From an uncultured Caulobacterales bacterium (lineage in GTDB: Bacteria > Pseudomonadota > Alphaproteobacteria > Caulobacterales > Caulobacteraceae): a stretch of DNA of 64,000 bases. The position numbers and the translations under genes are program-made. The notes beneath the pieces are model-generated. The model worked only from the letters and a program-made list of their open reading frames with translations, did not search any database and was not told the DNA's origin. The first letter of the stretch is position 1. Every line of letters begins with the position of its first letter. Shown piece after piece: positions 54,026 to 63,721 of this stretch. Location of the stretch: contig CAIMFV010000053.1 in NCBI GenBank assembly GCA_903840435.1, positions 1 through 64,000 of the forward strand, given 5' to 3'.

Positions 54026-54925
54026 ATGCGCAGGTCCTTGGTCGCGCCGGCAAAGGTCAATCTTTTCCTGCATGTGGGTGGGCCTGACCCGCATGACGGG
54101 TTTCATCCGCTGTCCAGCTTGATGGTGTTTGCCGATTATGGCGACAGCCTGTCGATTGAGCCCGCTGACCATGATGAATTGCTGCTCGACGGCCCCTTTG
54201 CCGCTGACCTGATCGCCTGTCCGCCCTCTGAAAATCTGGTCATGCGCGCCTTTGCGGTCCTGCGTCGCGAAGCCCACCGCCCCTTGCCACCGGTCCGCCT
54301 AGTGCTGCGGAAAAACCTGCCTGTGGCGGCAGGCCTTGGCGGCGGCTCATGTGACGCTGGCGCGGCCTTAAGGCTGCTGCGCGATGCCTTTGGACTGGCG
54401 ATCCGGGATCAGGGTCTGGAGGCGCTCGCTGGCGAACTCGGCTCAGATGGACCGGCCTGCTTTTGGGCGCGGCCTGTGCTGGCCACGGGTCGCGGCGATA
54501 CCTTGGGTCAAGCGCCGGACTTGCCACCGCTGCATGCCGTCTTGGTCAATCCAAGGCGCGCCTGTTCGACGGCGGCCGTCTATCGCGCCTATGATCAGGC
54601 GGCACGATTTGGCGGCGAGGCGTCGGCCCGCTTGCCGGAGCGATTTGAATCGGCCGAGGAGGTCGCCGCTGTGCTCGCCATGGCGCGCAATGACTTGGAG
54701 GCGCCCGCTTTGCGCGTCTGTCACGACATTGCCGATGTTTTGGATGCCTTGCGATCCGAGCCCGAAACCCTGCTCGCCCGTCTCTCAGGCTCCGGCGCGA
54801 CAGCCTTTGCCCTGACGGCAGATGACATTGCGGCAGAGGCTTTGGCGAGCAGGTTGGAAACCTATCGGCCCGATTGGTGGGTCAAGGCCTGTCGATTGGG
54901 CGGTCCTTGGGAGACCGCCCGCTAA
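54026..54925 (+). CDS. ispE: 4-diphosphocytidyl-2-C-methyl-D-erythritol kinase
   Basis: IspE phosphorylates CDP-methylerythritol in the MEP isoprenoid pathway, between the two activities of the IspDF fusion at 22-23 kb. The 299-residue GHMP kinase has APAKVNLFLHVGG at the N-terminus, the ATP loop PVAAGLGGGSCDAGAALRLL (near residue 99), ELGSDGPACFWARP and LSGSGATAFAL. Length is normal. It lies four bases after the TPR lipoprotein gene, so the two are likely cotranscribed, and converges with gltA after 8 bp. Confidence 0.96.
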   Translation: MRRSLVAPAKVNLFLHVGGPDPHDGFHPLSSLMVFADYGDSLSIEPADHDELLLDGPFAADLIACPPSENLVMRAFAVLRREAHRPLPPVRLVLRKNLPVAAGLGGGSCDAGAALRLLRDAFGLAIRDQGLEALAGELGSDGPACFWARPVLATGRGDTLGQAPDLPPLHAVLVNPRRACSTAAVYRAYDQAARFGGEASARLPERFESAEEVAAVLAMARNDLEAPALRVCHDIADVLDALRSEPETLLARLSGSGATAFALTADDIAAEALASRLETYRPDWWVKACRLGGPWETAR

Positions 54926-54933
54926 CAAAAAAT

Positions 54934-56235
54934 TCAGCCGCGCTTTTCAATCGGCACGAAGGCCCGCTCGGTTGGGCCGGTATGGATTTGACGCGGACGC
55001 CCAATCTTTTGCGATGGGTCTTCGATCATTTCTTTCCACTGGGCGATCCACCCAACCGTGCGCGCCAAGGCAAAAAGCACGGTGAACATTTCGCTGGGGA
55101 AGCCCATGGCATTCAAGGTAATGCCCGAATAGAAGTCGATATTCGGATAGAGTTTGCGCTCAACGAAATAGGGATCATTGAGCGCAATGTGCTCAAGCTC
55201 CAAGGCAACCTTCATCAAGGGGTCGTCGCGTTTGCCCAACACTTCCAACACTTCATGGGCGGTGCGTTGCATGACCTTGGCGCGCGGATCGTAGTTCTTA
55301 TAGACCCGGTGACCAAAGCCCATCAGGCGGTAGCGGCGGTCTTTGACCCCTTGCACATATTCCGGGATCCGATCGACCGTGCCGATTTCGCGCAGCATGT
55401 TGAGCGCTTCTTCATTGGCGCCCCCGTGGCTTGGTCCCCAAAGACAGGCAATGCCCGCGGCGATACAGGCAAAGGGATTGGCGCCGGACGACCCGGCCAA
55501 GCGCACCGTCGAGGTCGAGGCATTTTGCTCATGATCAGCGTGCAGAATGAAGATCCGGTCCATAGCGCGCGCAAGGATCTGATTGACCTTGTAGTCTTCC
55601 GCCGGAACCGCAAAGCACATGCGGAGGAAATTCTCCGCATAGCCAAGTTCGTTGCGCGGATAGACGAAGGGTTGACCGACCGCATATTTGAACGCCCGCG
55701 CCGCGATGGTCGGCATCTTGGCAATCATGCGATGGGCTGAAATTTCGCGTTGCTTCGGATCGTGAATATTGATGCTGTCGTGATAGAAGGCTGACAGAGA
55801 CCCGACTGCACCCACCATAATCGCCATGGGATGGGCGTCGCGGCGGAAGGTGCCGAAAAACCGATCAAACTGCTCGTGCAGCATGGTGTGATAGGTGATG
55901 GTGCGCTCGAATTCGACGAATTGGGCCGCATTGGGCAATTCGCCGTGCAGTAACAGGTAGCAGACTTCGAGGAAGCTTGACCCTTCGGCCAATTGATCAA
56001 TCGGATAGCCGCGATAGAGCAGGACGCCTGCATCGCCATCAATATAGGTGATCTGGCTTTCGCAGCTGGCGGTCGAGGTGAAGGCGGGGTCATAGGTGAA
56101 GACGTCTGCCTCACCATAGAGCTTTCGAATGTCGACGACGTCAGGGCCGACAGTGCCCTTCAGGATCGGCAGATTAACCGTCTTATCGCCGATCTTAATG
56201 ACGGCATCGCCGCCAGCCGTCGCCTTACTTTCCAT
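54934..56235 (-). CDS. gltA: Citrate synthase (type II, hexameric)
   Basis: GltA condenses acetyl-CoA with oxaloacetate at the entry to the TCA cycle. The 433-residue protein shows the N-terminal NADH-type domain, [83 protein letters not shown] (given in part: the catalytic His of HADHEQ and of GPSHGGANE), and [14 protein letters not shown] (third catalytic His). It resembles the long NADH-sensitive Gram-negative form. It ends convergently with ispE and follows gltX in the same direction across 137 bp. Confidence 0.97.
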   Translation of the reverse strand: MESKATAGGDAVIKIGDKTVNLPILKGTVGPDVVDIRKLYGEADVFTYDPAFTSTASCESQITYIDGDAGVLLYRGYPIDQLAEGSSFLEVCYLLLHGELPNAAQFVEFERTITYHTMLHEQFDRFFGTFRRDAHPMAIMVGAVGSLSAFYHDSINIHDPKQREISAHRMIAKMPTIAARAFKYAVGQPFVYPRNELGYAENFLRMCFAVPAEDYKVNQILARAMDRIFILHADHEQNASTSTVRLAGSSGANPFACIAAGIACLWGPSHGGANEEALNMLREIGTVDRIPEYVQGVKDRRYRLMGFGHRVYKNYDPRAKVMQRTAHEVLEVLGKRDDPLMKVALELEHIALNDPYFVERKLYPNIDFYSGITLNAMGFPSEMFTVLFALARTVGWIAQWKEMIEDPSQKIGRPRQIHTGPTERAFVPIEKRG

Positions 56236-56372
56236 CCTAGTCCCCCGAACATGGTGCGCTGCACATCAGCGCCTCCGCCATAGCTTAACCACGGCTTTCG
56301 TCAATTATACGAACGATGGGAAAGAAAAAGGTAAATGCGTTAGCTTAAGTTCACAAAGCGATGATCGCCGCG

Positions 56373-57761
56373 TCAAAGGGCGTCGGCAAGCCGTGCCAGA
56401 GCCTCGGTTTTCCCAAGTGTGAAAAGGGTTGTGGCAAGATCGGGCGCTGGCGCACCTCCCGAGAGGACGCCGCGCAGGGCCGGTCCGAATTTACCAATGC
56501 CGACGCCCTCGGCCTCTGCAAAGCTTCGGATCGCGACCTCCAAGCTGGCGCGTTCAAAGACGACGTCCGCCAAGGTCTCCCGCAAGCGCGAAAGGCGGGC
56601 GCGGGTCTCGTCGGTGAGCAGGCTCGTTGTCTTGGCGTCGAGGGCAAAGGGGCGGCGCTTCAAAAGGAAGCTCAGCGCATCGGCGAGCTCCAGCGTGGTT
56701 TTGGCGCCTTCCTTCAAGCAGCCGATCAATTCAGGCAGACGCTGGCGCAGGGGCTCGGCCAGCGCCTCGCCGCGCGCTTGCAAGACCGTGCCCACCAAGT
56801 CCGCCAAACGCCCATTGTCCGCCGCTTGGATATAGTGATGATTGATAAAGCCGAGTTTTTGCCAGTCGAGCCGTGCTGGCGACTTGACCACATCGGCGAC
56901 TTCAAACCAGGCCTGGGCTTCGCTGTCGCTAAAGATTTCTGAATCCCCATGGCCCCAGCCAAGACGGGCCAAATAGTTGCGCATGGCTTCCGGCAAATAG
57001 CCCATATCGGCAAATTCACCGACGGCTTGGGCGCCGTGACGCTTGGAAAGCTTCGCCCCGTCCGGACCGTGGATCAGGGGCAGGTGGGCCATGGCCGGGA
57101 CCTCCCAGCCAAAGGCTTGGTAGATCAGGGTCTGACGGGCGGCATTATTGATGTGGTCATCACCCCGGATGATGTGGGTGACGCCCATATCGTGGTCATC
57201 GACCACGACCGCGAGATTATAGGTCGGCGCGCCGTCAGCCCGCAGCAGGACGAGATCATCGAGATCGATGTTTTGAAAGCGAATTTCGCCCCGGATCAGA
57301 TCTTGCAGCACGGTCTCGCCGGTCAAGGGCCCTTTAAAGCGCACCACATGCGGCGCACTGGGATCGCTTGGGGTTTGATCGCGCCAAGGCGAGCGGATGG
57401 CGCGACCCTCGGCTCTGGCGATTTCACGCGCCTTTTCAAGCTCTTCAATCGTCAGATAGCAGCGATAGGCCTTGCCCGCGGCGAGCAAGTCTTCCACCGC
57501 GGCGCGGTGGCGGTCGGCGCGTTGGTGTTGAAAGACGGGCTCCGCGTCAGCGGTCACACCGAGCCAATTCAGCCCCTCAAAGATCGCTGCCACAGCTTCC
57601 GGCGTCGAGCGCTCACGGTCCGTATCCTCGACGCGCAGCAAAAATTTGCCACCCGTATGACGAGCATATAGGAAATTAAAAAGCGCGGTCCGCGCGCCAC
57701 CGATATGGAGAAATCCGGTAGGCGAGGGGGCGAAACGGGTGACGACGGGACGGGACGACAT
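56373..57761 (-). CDS. gltX: Glutamyl-tRNA synthetase
   Basis: GltX charges tRNA-Glu, encoded in this window at 11.2 kb. The 462-residue class I synthetase has the HIGH-like PTGFLHIGGARTALFNFL at residue 12, the EDTDRERS segment, the DDHDMGVTHIIRGDDHINN region and the KMSKS-like GAKLSKRHGA near residue 240, followed by the helical anticodon-binding domain. Length is standard. In many alphaproteobacteria a second GltX charges tRNA-Gln by misacylation; which role this copy has cannot be told. It is divergent from comEC. Confidence 0.96.
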   Translation of the reverse strand: MSSRPVVTRFAPSPTGFLHIGGARTALFNFLYARHTGGKFLLRVEDTDRERSTPEAVAAIFEGLNWLGVTADAEPVFQHQRADRHRAAVEDLLAAGKAYRCYLTIEELEKAREIARAEGRAIRSPWRDQTPSDPSAPHVVRFKGPLTGETVLQDLIRGEIRFQNIDLDDLVLLRADGAPTYNLAVVVDDHDMGVTHIIRGDDHINNAARQTLIYQAFGWEVPAMAHLPLIHGPDGAKLSKRHGAQAVGEFADMGYLPEAMRNYLARLGWGHGDSEIFSDSEAQAWFEVADVVKSPARLDWQKLGFINHHYIQAADNGRLADLVGTVLQARGEALAEPLRQRLPELIGCLKEGAKTTLELADALSFLLKRRPFALDAKTTSLLTDETRARLSRLRETLADVVFERASLEVAIRSFAEAEGVGIGKFGPALRGVLSGGAPAPDLATTLFTLGKTEALARLADAL

Positions 57762-57793
57762 GAGGGGATTGGCTGACCGATTGGCTGAGGGTC

Positions 57794-60007
57794 GTGGTCT
57801 CTAGCACAACCGCCCCTGATCAGCCTAGCGTTGGACGCGTCTCTTGGTTCGCACGGCTCGTTCAGACCGTTGCAGAGGAAGTCTCGGCGCAAGGTCCCTC
57901 CTGGCTTTTGTGGCGACCCGTGGCGTTCGGGCTTGGCGATGCGCTTTACTTTGCCCTGAAATCCGAACCGTCCGCCGCGATTTTAGCTATGGGATTGGTA
58001 GCGCTTAGCCTGACGATTGGCGTCGCAGTCTATTTTCGCCACAGGCGCGCGGTTTTCACCCTAGCCATTCTGATAAGCCTCGGACTGGCGGGCTTTGCGG
58101 CTGGGGCTTTGCGTACGGCCTTGGTGCAGACGCCGATTGTGGCGGAAAATCTCGGTCGGGTGCAGGTTCGCGGTGTGGTTGTCGATATTCGCAGCGCCAG
58201 TGCGGAGCGGCGACGGCTTTTAATCGCACCGGTCAGCGTTACCGGGCTCTCAGCGGCGGAGATTCCGGCGCGTCTGCGGCTGGTCAGCCAAAATGCTACC
58301 CTGCCCGAGCCCGGCGATGTCATCGAGACCTCAGCCATTCTCAATCCCCCGCCTTGGCCCGCTGCGCCAGGGGCGTTTGATTTTGCCCGCGATAGCTATT
58401 TTGAACGGATTGGCGCGGTGGGCGCGACCGTCGCCCCGATCGCGGCTTGGGACCTAAACGCGGCGCCTGATTTCAAACTGAGTTTGAGCGATCAGCTAGA
58501 GATCGGCCTCAATCTTTGGCGCTGGCGCCTTGCGCAGAACCTGGGCGCTGACCTTGCCCAATGGGGCGGTGCGGGCGCGCCGGGGGTGGGCTTGGCGGTG
58601 ACTATGGCGACGAGCCACCAGGATTTCTTGAGTGAAGCCGATGAGGATGCATTGCGTGCATCAGGCCTTGCCCATCTGATGGCGATTGCGGGGCTGCATA
58701 TGGCGGCAGTCAGCGGCATAACCTTCTTTGCCTTTCGCGCCCTGTTCGCCCGCATTCCGGCCCTGGCCTTGCGCGTTTCACCCAAGCGCCTCGCTGCCCT
58801 TGCCGGTCTTGCGGTTGTCGCCATTTATCTTGCCCTATCAGGCGCCCATCCACCGGCGAGGCGCGCGGCCATTACCGCTGCAAGCGCCTTTATCGCCATG
58901 CTCTTGGGGCGCCGCGCCGTCAGTCTGCATGCACTCGCCAATGCGGCCTTGGTCATTCTGCTGCTGGAGCCAGAATGTGTCGTCCAGCCCGGCTTCCAAA
59001 TGTCCTTTAGCGCCACGGGTGCACTCGTCGCCTGGGCCGAATGGCTGGGCGCGCGCCGCGAGGTGGGACTAGGCCAACAGGGACCTTGGCTCTTTCGCGT
59101 CGTCCAAAGCCTAAAGGACCGTCTCTTCGGCTTGATCGGTGTGGCGGCCATTGCGGGCTTCGCCACGGCACCCTTTTCGCTCTATCATTTTAATCGGGTC
59201 AGTCTCTTATCGACACCTGCCAATCTGGCGGCAGATTTTGTCGCCACCCTCATCCTGATGCCTTCCGTCGCCTTGGCGGGCTTGGGAGAGACCTTGAACC
59301 TCAATCCGGTCATCCTCGCCCCCGTTTTGATGGTGGCTGAAAAGGCCTCAGACCTGGTGCTGGCGATTGCTCACTTTTTTGCCGACGCCCCCATGGCTCA
59401 GGTCAGTGCCGCCAGCGGATCGCCGGTCGCCTTGGCCTTGAGTTTTGCCGGATGCGTCGTGGCCATCCTCTGGCGTGGGCGTTTACGCTTTGTCGGCTTG
59501 GCTTTGATGCTGGCAGTTTTTGTCTGGCCGCGTGCGCCAGACCCCATCGCCTGGCTCGGTCCCGGCGGAGAAAATGCCGCGACGGTGATCAATCATCAGG
59601 TCTGGCCCATGCGACCCGAACATCAGAGTTTCTCGCTCGACAGCTTTGCCCAGCACCGGGGCTTGGAGGTTAAGGTGACGGAAAACCCCTATGCTTGTGA
59701 CCGACAATCCTGTCTCGCGCCGGAAACCTTCCATCCGCGCATTGGTGCTTGGTTCACTCGGCGAAAGCCAAAACCCGAGACCTTGGCGGCGCTGTGCCAA
59801 ACCGACATTTTGATCCTGCGCGCCGATGTCGATCTGGGCGAGGCCTGTCTCAAGCCCTTGGTCTTGCGGCGCGATGATTTTCGAAAATTTGGCGCAGCCG
59901 AGGTGCTGGCAGACGGTGCGTCTTGGCGCCTTGACTGGGTGGCGACCGCGCGCGGCGACCGACCCTGGGCCATTCCGCCACGCGACGCCCGAGAGGAGGG
60001 CGACTAG
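57794..60007 (+). CDS. comEC: ComEC/Rec2 competence membrane protein
   Basis: ComEC forms the inner-membrane channel for single-stranded DNA during natural transformation. The 737-residue protein has N-terminal helices, a soluble DUF4131 domain (about 120-240), and the ~9-helix competence domain with SGLAHLMAIAGLHMAAVSG, PPARRAAITAASAFIAMLLGRR and PGFQMSFSATGALVAW. The C-terminal ~200 residues lack the HxHxDH metal motif of a metallo-beta-lactamase domain, as in many alphaproteobacteria. The start is a GTG at 57794. It converges with lexA across 33 bp and diverges from gltX. Confidence 0.93.
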   Translation: MVSSTTAPDQPSVGRVSWFARLVQTVAEEVSAQGPSWLLWRPVAFGLGDALYFALKSEPSAAILAMGLVALSLTIGVAVYFRHRRAVFTLAILISLGLAGFAAGALRTALVQTPIVAENLGRVQVRGVVVDIRSASAERRRLLIAPVSVTGLSAAEIPARLRLVSQNATLPEPGDVIETSAILNPPPWPAAPGAFDFARDSYFERIGAVGATVAPIAAWDLNAAPDFKLSLSDQLEIGLNLWRWRLAQNLGADLAQWGGAGAPGVGLAVTMATSHQDFLSEADEDALRASGLAHLMAIAGLHMAAVSGITFFAFRALFARIPALALRVSPKRLAALAGLAVVAIYLALSGAHPPARRAAITAASAFIAMLLGRRAVSLHALANAALVILLLEPECVVQPGFQMSFSATGALVAWAEWLGARREVGLGQQGPWLFRVVQSLKDRLFGLIGVAAIAGFATAPFSLYHFNRVSLLSTPANLAADFVATLILMPSVALAGLGETLNLNPVILAPVLMVAEKASDLVLAIAHFFADAPMAQVSAASGSPVALALSFAGCVVAILWRGRLRFVGLALMLAVFVWPRAPDPIAWLGPGGENAATVINHQVWPMRPEHQSFSLDSFAQHRGLEVKVTENPYACDRQSCLAPETFHPRIGAWFTRRKPKPETLAALCQTDILILRADVDLGEACLKPLVLRRDDFRKFGAAEVLADGASWRLDWVATARGDRPWAIPPRDAREEGD

Positions 60008-60040
60008 GCCACGCACGCCGATTGGCCGCGCTGGTCCTTT

Positions 60041-60754
60041 TTAGTGGTAGCGGCGAATGAGGCCGGCGAGCTTGCCCTGCACCTGCACCTGATCGGGGCC
60101 GTAGATGCGGGTTTCATAGGCGGAATTGGCCGGTTCGAGCGCGATGGCGCCGCCCTTGCGCCGCAGACGCTTCAAGGTGGCCTCCTCGCCGAGCACCAGG
60201 GCGACGACAATGTCGCCATTATTGGCGGTATCGGTCCGTTTGATGATCACATAGTCGCCATCGAAAATGCCAGCCTCGATCATCGAATCGCCCTGGACCT
60301 CGAGCACGAAGTGGTCGCCGCCGCCCAAAAGCGATTCCGGCACGGGCATGCGGTCCCGTTCATACTGAATGGCTTCAATCGGCGTGCCCGCCGCGATCTT
60401 GCCGAGCACGGGCAATTCGCGCACATCATTGGCTGATACCTGGAAATTCGTCGGCGCCACAGTCGAGTTGGGTGCTAAGCCAGCTTGACCCCGGGGCGTA
60501 AAGGGCTTGACCGCGCCGCGCGGCGTTGGGGGTGCGGCCTGTTCAGGCATGCGCACCACTTCCAGAGCCCGAGCCCTGTGGGCAAGCCTGCGGACGAAGC
60601 CGCGCTCCTCAAGGGCGGTGATCAGGCGGTGAATGCCCGACTTGGAGGCGAGGTCGAGCGCCTCCTTCATTTCATCAAATGAGGGCGAAACGCCGTGTTC
60701 CTTGATGCGCTCATGGATGAACATCAAGAGCTCGTGTTGCTTGCGCGTCAGCAT
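60041..60754 (-). CDS. lexA: LexA repressor
   Basis: LexA represses the SOS regulon and cleaves itself when RecA filaments form. The 237-residue protein has an N-terminal winged HTH ([22 protein letters not shown] near residue 24, given in part), a long Pro-rich linker (about 68-115), and the S24 peptidase domain with cleavage site Ala122-Gly123 ([10 protein letters not shown]), catalytic Ser157 (VQGDSM) and Lys195 (EATLKRL). The long linker is typical of alphaproteobacterial LexA. The promoter side holds a GTTC-N7-GTTC operator, so it is autoregulated. It converges with comEC and lies just downstream of trpC. Confidence 0.97.
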   Translation of the reverse strand: MLTRKQHELLMFIHERIKEHGVSPSFDEMKEALDLASKSGIHRLITALEERGFVRRLAHRARALEVVRMPEQAAPPTPRGAVKPFTPRGQAGLAPNSTVAPTNFQVSANDVRELPVLGKIAAGTPIEAIQYERDRMPVPESLLGGGDHFVLEVQGDSMIEAGIFDGDYVIIKRTDTANNGDIVVALVLGEEATLKRLRRKGGAIALEPANSAYETRIYGPDQVQVQGKLAGLIRRYH

Positions 60755-60812
60755 GGCAAGGTTCCATCCCCGGGTTCAAATGCGAGGGCGCACTTGAGAA
60801 CAAACCATGACC

Positions 60813-60827
60813 GTTCTGTAGATGTTC
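60813..60827. promoter_or_regulatory. LexA/SOS box (GTTC-N7-GTTC) upstream of lexA
   Basis: GTTC-TGTAGAT-GTTC is a perfect match to the alphaproteobacterial SOS operator, 58 bp before the lexA start codon. It lies in the 118-bp gap between trpC and lexA. A second GTTC pair nearby (60761-60777) has a 9-base spacer and is not a match. Confidence 0.88.
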
Positions 60828-60872
60828 CGGGTTAATAGTCAATTACCAAACGTCAGCCCGCAAAAAGTCGGG

Positions 60873-61667
60873 CTATCCGATCAGCCTTCGCGTCGCGTCT
60901 GCCACATCGTCCTGACGCATCAAACTTTCTCCCACCAGCATGGCGCTCGCGCCCGCGAGGCGCAGGCGCCTGACATCGTCGGGCGTGAAAATCCCGCTTT
61001 CGGTGACAAGGAGTGCATGAGAAGGCGCAAGCGGGATAAGGCTTTCCGTGACGGCGAGGTCGACGACGAAGGTTTTTAAATCGCGATTATTAATGCCGAT
61101 CAGATTGGCGCCCAGCGATGCGGCCCGGCGCATTTCATCGGCATCATGCACCTCGACCAAAGCATCCATGCCATAGCGCCCCGCCTGCAGGATCAGCTGG
61201 GCGGCCAAGGCATCGTCGACCATGGCGAGAATCACCAAGATGGCATCGGCGCCCAGGGCTCGTGATTCGGCGACTTGCCAGGGATCGACCAAGAACTCTT
61301 TGCGTAAGGCAGGAAGCCGAACCGCGCCGCGCGCGGCCACCAGATAGGCGTCATCACCTTGAAAGCTTGGCCCATCGGTCAAGACGCTAAGGCAGGTCGC
61401 GCCGCCGTCTTCATAGGCCTGTGCCAAGGCCGGAGGATCGAAGTCTTCTCGGATGACGCCCTTGGACGGGCTCGCCTTTTTGATCTCGGCGATGAGGGCT
61501 AATCCTGTCGGAGAGGCCTCAGCCCTGGCGCGCAGGCTTGCCGCAAATCCCCGGGGCGGAGCTTGCGTCTCCACACGGAAATCGAGCTCGGTATCACTGA
61601 CCTTCGACCGCCGAGCGGCCACCTCGTCGCGCTTATAGGCGGCGATGCGAGCCAAGATGTCGCTCAT
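60873..61667 (-). CDS. trpC: Indole-3-glycerol phosphate synthase
   Basis: TrpC closes the indole ring from carboxyphenylamino-deoxyribulose phosphate. The 264-residue TIM-barrel protein has [22 protein letters not shown] (given in part: catalytic Lys of [10 protein letters not shown]), [36 protein letters not shown] and LVTESGIF. Length is normal. It is monofunctional (no TrpF fusion). It is the last gene of trpG-trpD-trpC and its ATG overlaps the trpD stop (ATGA). lexA follows downstream. Confidence 0.97.
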   Translation of the reverse strand: MSDILARIAAYKRDEVAARRSKVSDTELDFRVETQAPPRGFAASLRARAEASPTGLALIAEIKKASPSKGVIREDFDPPALAQAYEDGGATCLSVLTDGPSFQGDDAYLVAARGAVRLPALRKEFLVDPWQVAESRALGADAILVILAMVDDALAAQLILQAGRYGMDALVEVHDADEMRRAASLGANLIGINNRDLKTFVVDLAVTESLIPLAPSHALLVTESGIFTPDDVRRLRLAGASAMLVGESLMRQDDVADATRRLIG

Positions 61668-62683
61668 TTTGCTATTCCACAGATCGAGATCAAGCTGTCG
61701 AGGGCGGCTCGTGCCGCGCCCTGATCAATCGACCTCGCGGCGAGGGAAAGGCCCTCGCTGAGGTCCTGCGCCTTTTCGGCAATGACGAAGACGGCGGCGG
61801 CATTCAGGAGCACAATCTCCCGATAGGGTCCCGGAGCGCCATCGAGCAGGGCATTGAGCGCCGCGGCATTGGTGCTCGGATCGCCGCCGCGGAGCGCGTC
61901 GACTGAAACGGGGGTGAGGCCAAGCGATTGCGGGGAGAGCGTGAAGGTTCGCACCGCGCCGTCGCGCCATTCCGAAACCTGGCTGTCGCCGGTGGTGGTC
62001 AACTCGTCCAAACCTGCGCCATGCACCACCCAGGCCCGCTCAGCGCCCAGCCTGCCCAGCACCTCGGCCAAGGGGGCGGTCAGCTTTGGATCGAACACGC
62101 CCATCAACTGCCTTTGCGCGCCAGCGGGATTGGACAGCGGCCCTAAGAGATTGAACAGGGTGCGAAAACCAAGCTCGGCGCGGATCGGCGCGACATGGCG
62201 CATGGCGCGATGGTGGTTGGGGGCGAAGAGCACGCAAATATTGGCCTGGGCCAAGGCCTCGCGCTGGCGATCGGCGCCTGCATTGATATCGACGCCAAGG
62301 GCGGCAAAAACGTCGGGCGACCCTGAGAGAGAAGAGACGGCGCGTCCGCCATGCTTGGCAACCTTGACGCCGCCGCCCGCCGCCACCAGGGCCGCAGCGG
62401 TGGAGATATTGAAGGTGTGGGCGCCATCGCCGCCTGTGCCGCAGGTATCGACTACGGCGAAGGGTTGGACCAGCGGATCAGCGGCCGCCCGCATGGCGCG
62501 GGCGCAGGCGGTGATCTCTCCGACGGTTTCGCCGCGCAACCGCAAAGCCGTAACAGCAGCGGCGATTTGGGCGGGCGTCGGCTCACCCCGCAGGCAGGCA
62601 GCGAAAAAGCTTTCCGTCTCGGCATCCGACAAGACTTCGCCAGCGGCAAGGCGCGCGAGCAGGGGTTTGAAGGCGAGCGACAT
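61664..62683 (-). CDS. trpD: Anthranilate phosphoribosyltransferase
   Basis: TrpD attaches phosphoribosyl pyrophosphate to anthranilate. The 339-residue monofunctional enzyme has the PRPP motif [18 protein letters not shown] (near residue 77), [44 protein letters not shown]-type region (given in part) and [11 protein letters not shown]. Length is standard. It overlaps trpC and lies 8 bp downstream of trpG. Confidence 0.97.
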   Translation of the reverse strand: MSLAFKPLLARLAAGEVLSDAETESFFAACLRGEPTPAQIAAAVTALRLRGETVGEITACARAMRAAADPLVQPFAVVDTCGTGGDGAHTFNISTAAALVAAGGGVKVAKHGGRAVSSLSGSPDVFAALGVDINAGADRQREALAQANICVLFAPNHHRAMRHVAPIRAELGFRTLFNLLGPLSNPAGAQRQLMGVFDPKLTAPLAEVLGRLGAERAWVVHGAGLDELTTTGDSQVSEWRDGAVRTFTLSPQSLGLTPVSVDALRGGDPSTNAAALNALLDGAPGPYREIVLLNAAAVFVIAEKAQDLSEGLSLAARSIDQGAARAALDSLISICGIAK

Positions 62684-62691
62684 GGCTCTCT

Positions 62692-63291
62692 TTACGCCTC
62701 AACCGGGCTTGCAGAGCTCGGCGTCTTGGCCAAGGCGAGGAAGTTGGCGAGCAGCTGATGGCCGCCTTCGGTGGCGTAGCTTTCGGGGTGAAATTGCACG
62801 CCATAGATGGGGCGGGTCTTATGGCGCACGCCCATAATCTCGCCATCCTCGGTCCAGGCCGTGACGATCAGGTCATCGGGTGCGTCTTCGCGTCGCACGG
62901 CTAAGCTGTGATAGCGCGCAGCGGTGAAGGGGTTGGGTAGGCCTTGGAACAGGTCGGTTCCGGCGTGATGAATGGCGCTCGTCTTGCCGTGCATCAAGCT
63001 CTTGGCCCGGATCACGGCGCCGCCAAAGGCCTGTCCAATGGCTTGATGCCCAAGGCAGACGCCAAGGATGGGCAGGTCGCGCGGCGCCTTGGCCAGGAGC
63101 TCCAGGCAAATCCCGGCTTCATTTGGCGTACAAGGGCCGGGCGACAGAAGCACGGCTTCAGGCTTCAAGGCCAGGGCCGCCTCTGCGCTCAAGGTGTCGT
63201 TGCGGCGCACGTCCAGCTGGGCGCCGAGCTCGGCCAAGTAGTGGACGAGGTTATAGGTGAAGCTATCATAATTATCGATGACCAGGATCAT
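62692..63291 (-). CDS. trpG: Anthranilate synthase component II (glutamine amidotransferase)
   Basis: TrpG supplies ammonia from glutamine to TrpE for anthranilate formation. The 199-residue class I amidotransferase has [16 protein letters not shown], the oxyanion [13 protein letters not shown], nucleophile Cys79 in GVCLGHQ, and the His168/Glu170 pair in FHPES. It could also serve PabA function (folate), as in other bacteria, but its place upstream of trpDC favours tryptophan. The ATG at 63291 is chosen; the frame runs upstream to 63504 without supporting signals. Confidence 0.95.
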   Translation of the reverse strand: MILVIDNYDSFTYNLVHYLAELGAQLDVRRNDTLSAEAALALKPEAVLLSPGPCTPNEAGICLELLAKAPRDLPILGVCLGHQAIGQAFGGAVIRAKSLMHGKTSAIHHAGTDLFQGLPNPFTAARYHSLAVRREDAPDDLIVTAWTEDGEIMGVRHKTRPIYGVQFHPESYATEGGHQLLANFLALAKTPSSASPVEA

Positions 63292-63453
63292 CAGAGGCGC
63301 GCCCCTTTTAGCGCCTGTTGCGCCGTGTGGTTTGGGTGTTAGGGAAAAAGACCGGGGCAAGCAATCGGTGATCGCAGTCTTGTCCGTGGATCGCGGCAGG
63401 GATGGCGCTTCTGACTTGTTTTTCTCATCGGTCCAGGCATCTATCAAACCGAG

Positions 63454-63696
63454 ATGGACGAGCTTGACCCGACTGCCAGCGACACCTTTACCCGCATCCG
63501 CCAACGCTTAGCGCCAAAGCCGCAAGCCCGGCGATTGGGCTTTGGCGCGCTTTTGCTCGCAGCTGTTTTCGCCGCCGTCGCGGCGCTGTTGTCGGCGGCG
63601 GCCATCATCATCGGCCCGCCTGGAATTGATAAGGGGGCCATTCCCCAGTCAACCGAGGCGGTGGGCGCGGTCAAAACCCCGAAAATCCATCCTTAG
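63454..63696 (+). CDS. Small membrane protein of unknown function
   Basis: An 80-residue product with a hydrophilic basic N-terminus (about 1-28), one strong hydrophobic segment ([20 protein letters not shown] near 28-52, continuing AAAII) and a short polar tail. It has no family I recognise. It sits on the opposite strand between trpG and trpE, which are usually adjacent, and its stop lies in a 15-bp tandem duplication shared with trpE. Codon use fits the region and the membrane segment is coherent, so it may be real. Confidence 0.5.
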   Translation: MDELDPTASDTFTRIRQRLAPKPQARRLGFGALLLAAVFAAVAALLSAAAIIIGPPGIDKGAIPQSTEAVGAVKTPKIHP

Positions 63697-63721
63697 CGAA
63701 ACCGCCCTTAGCGAAACCGCC
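63692..63721. repeat. 15-bp perfect tandem duplication at the trpE 3' end
   Basis: CTTAGCGAAACCGCC occurs twice in direct succession (63692-63706 and 63707-63721). The first copy contains the TAG stop of the small membrane protein; the second contains the TAA stop of trpE on the other strand. A replication slippage origin is likely. Confidence 0.9.

Noticed and set aside
53102-54277. 391-residue minus-strand frame
   Set aside because: It is antisense to the TPR lipoprotein and ispE, both with clear motifs.
54874-55740. 288-residue plus-strand frame
   Set aside because: It is antisense to citrate synthase.
60761-60777. Second SOS box upstream of lexA
   Set aside because: The two GTTC are separated by nine bases, not seven.
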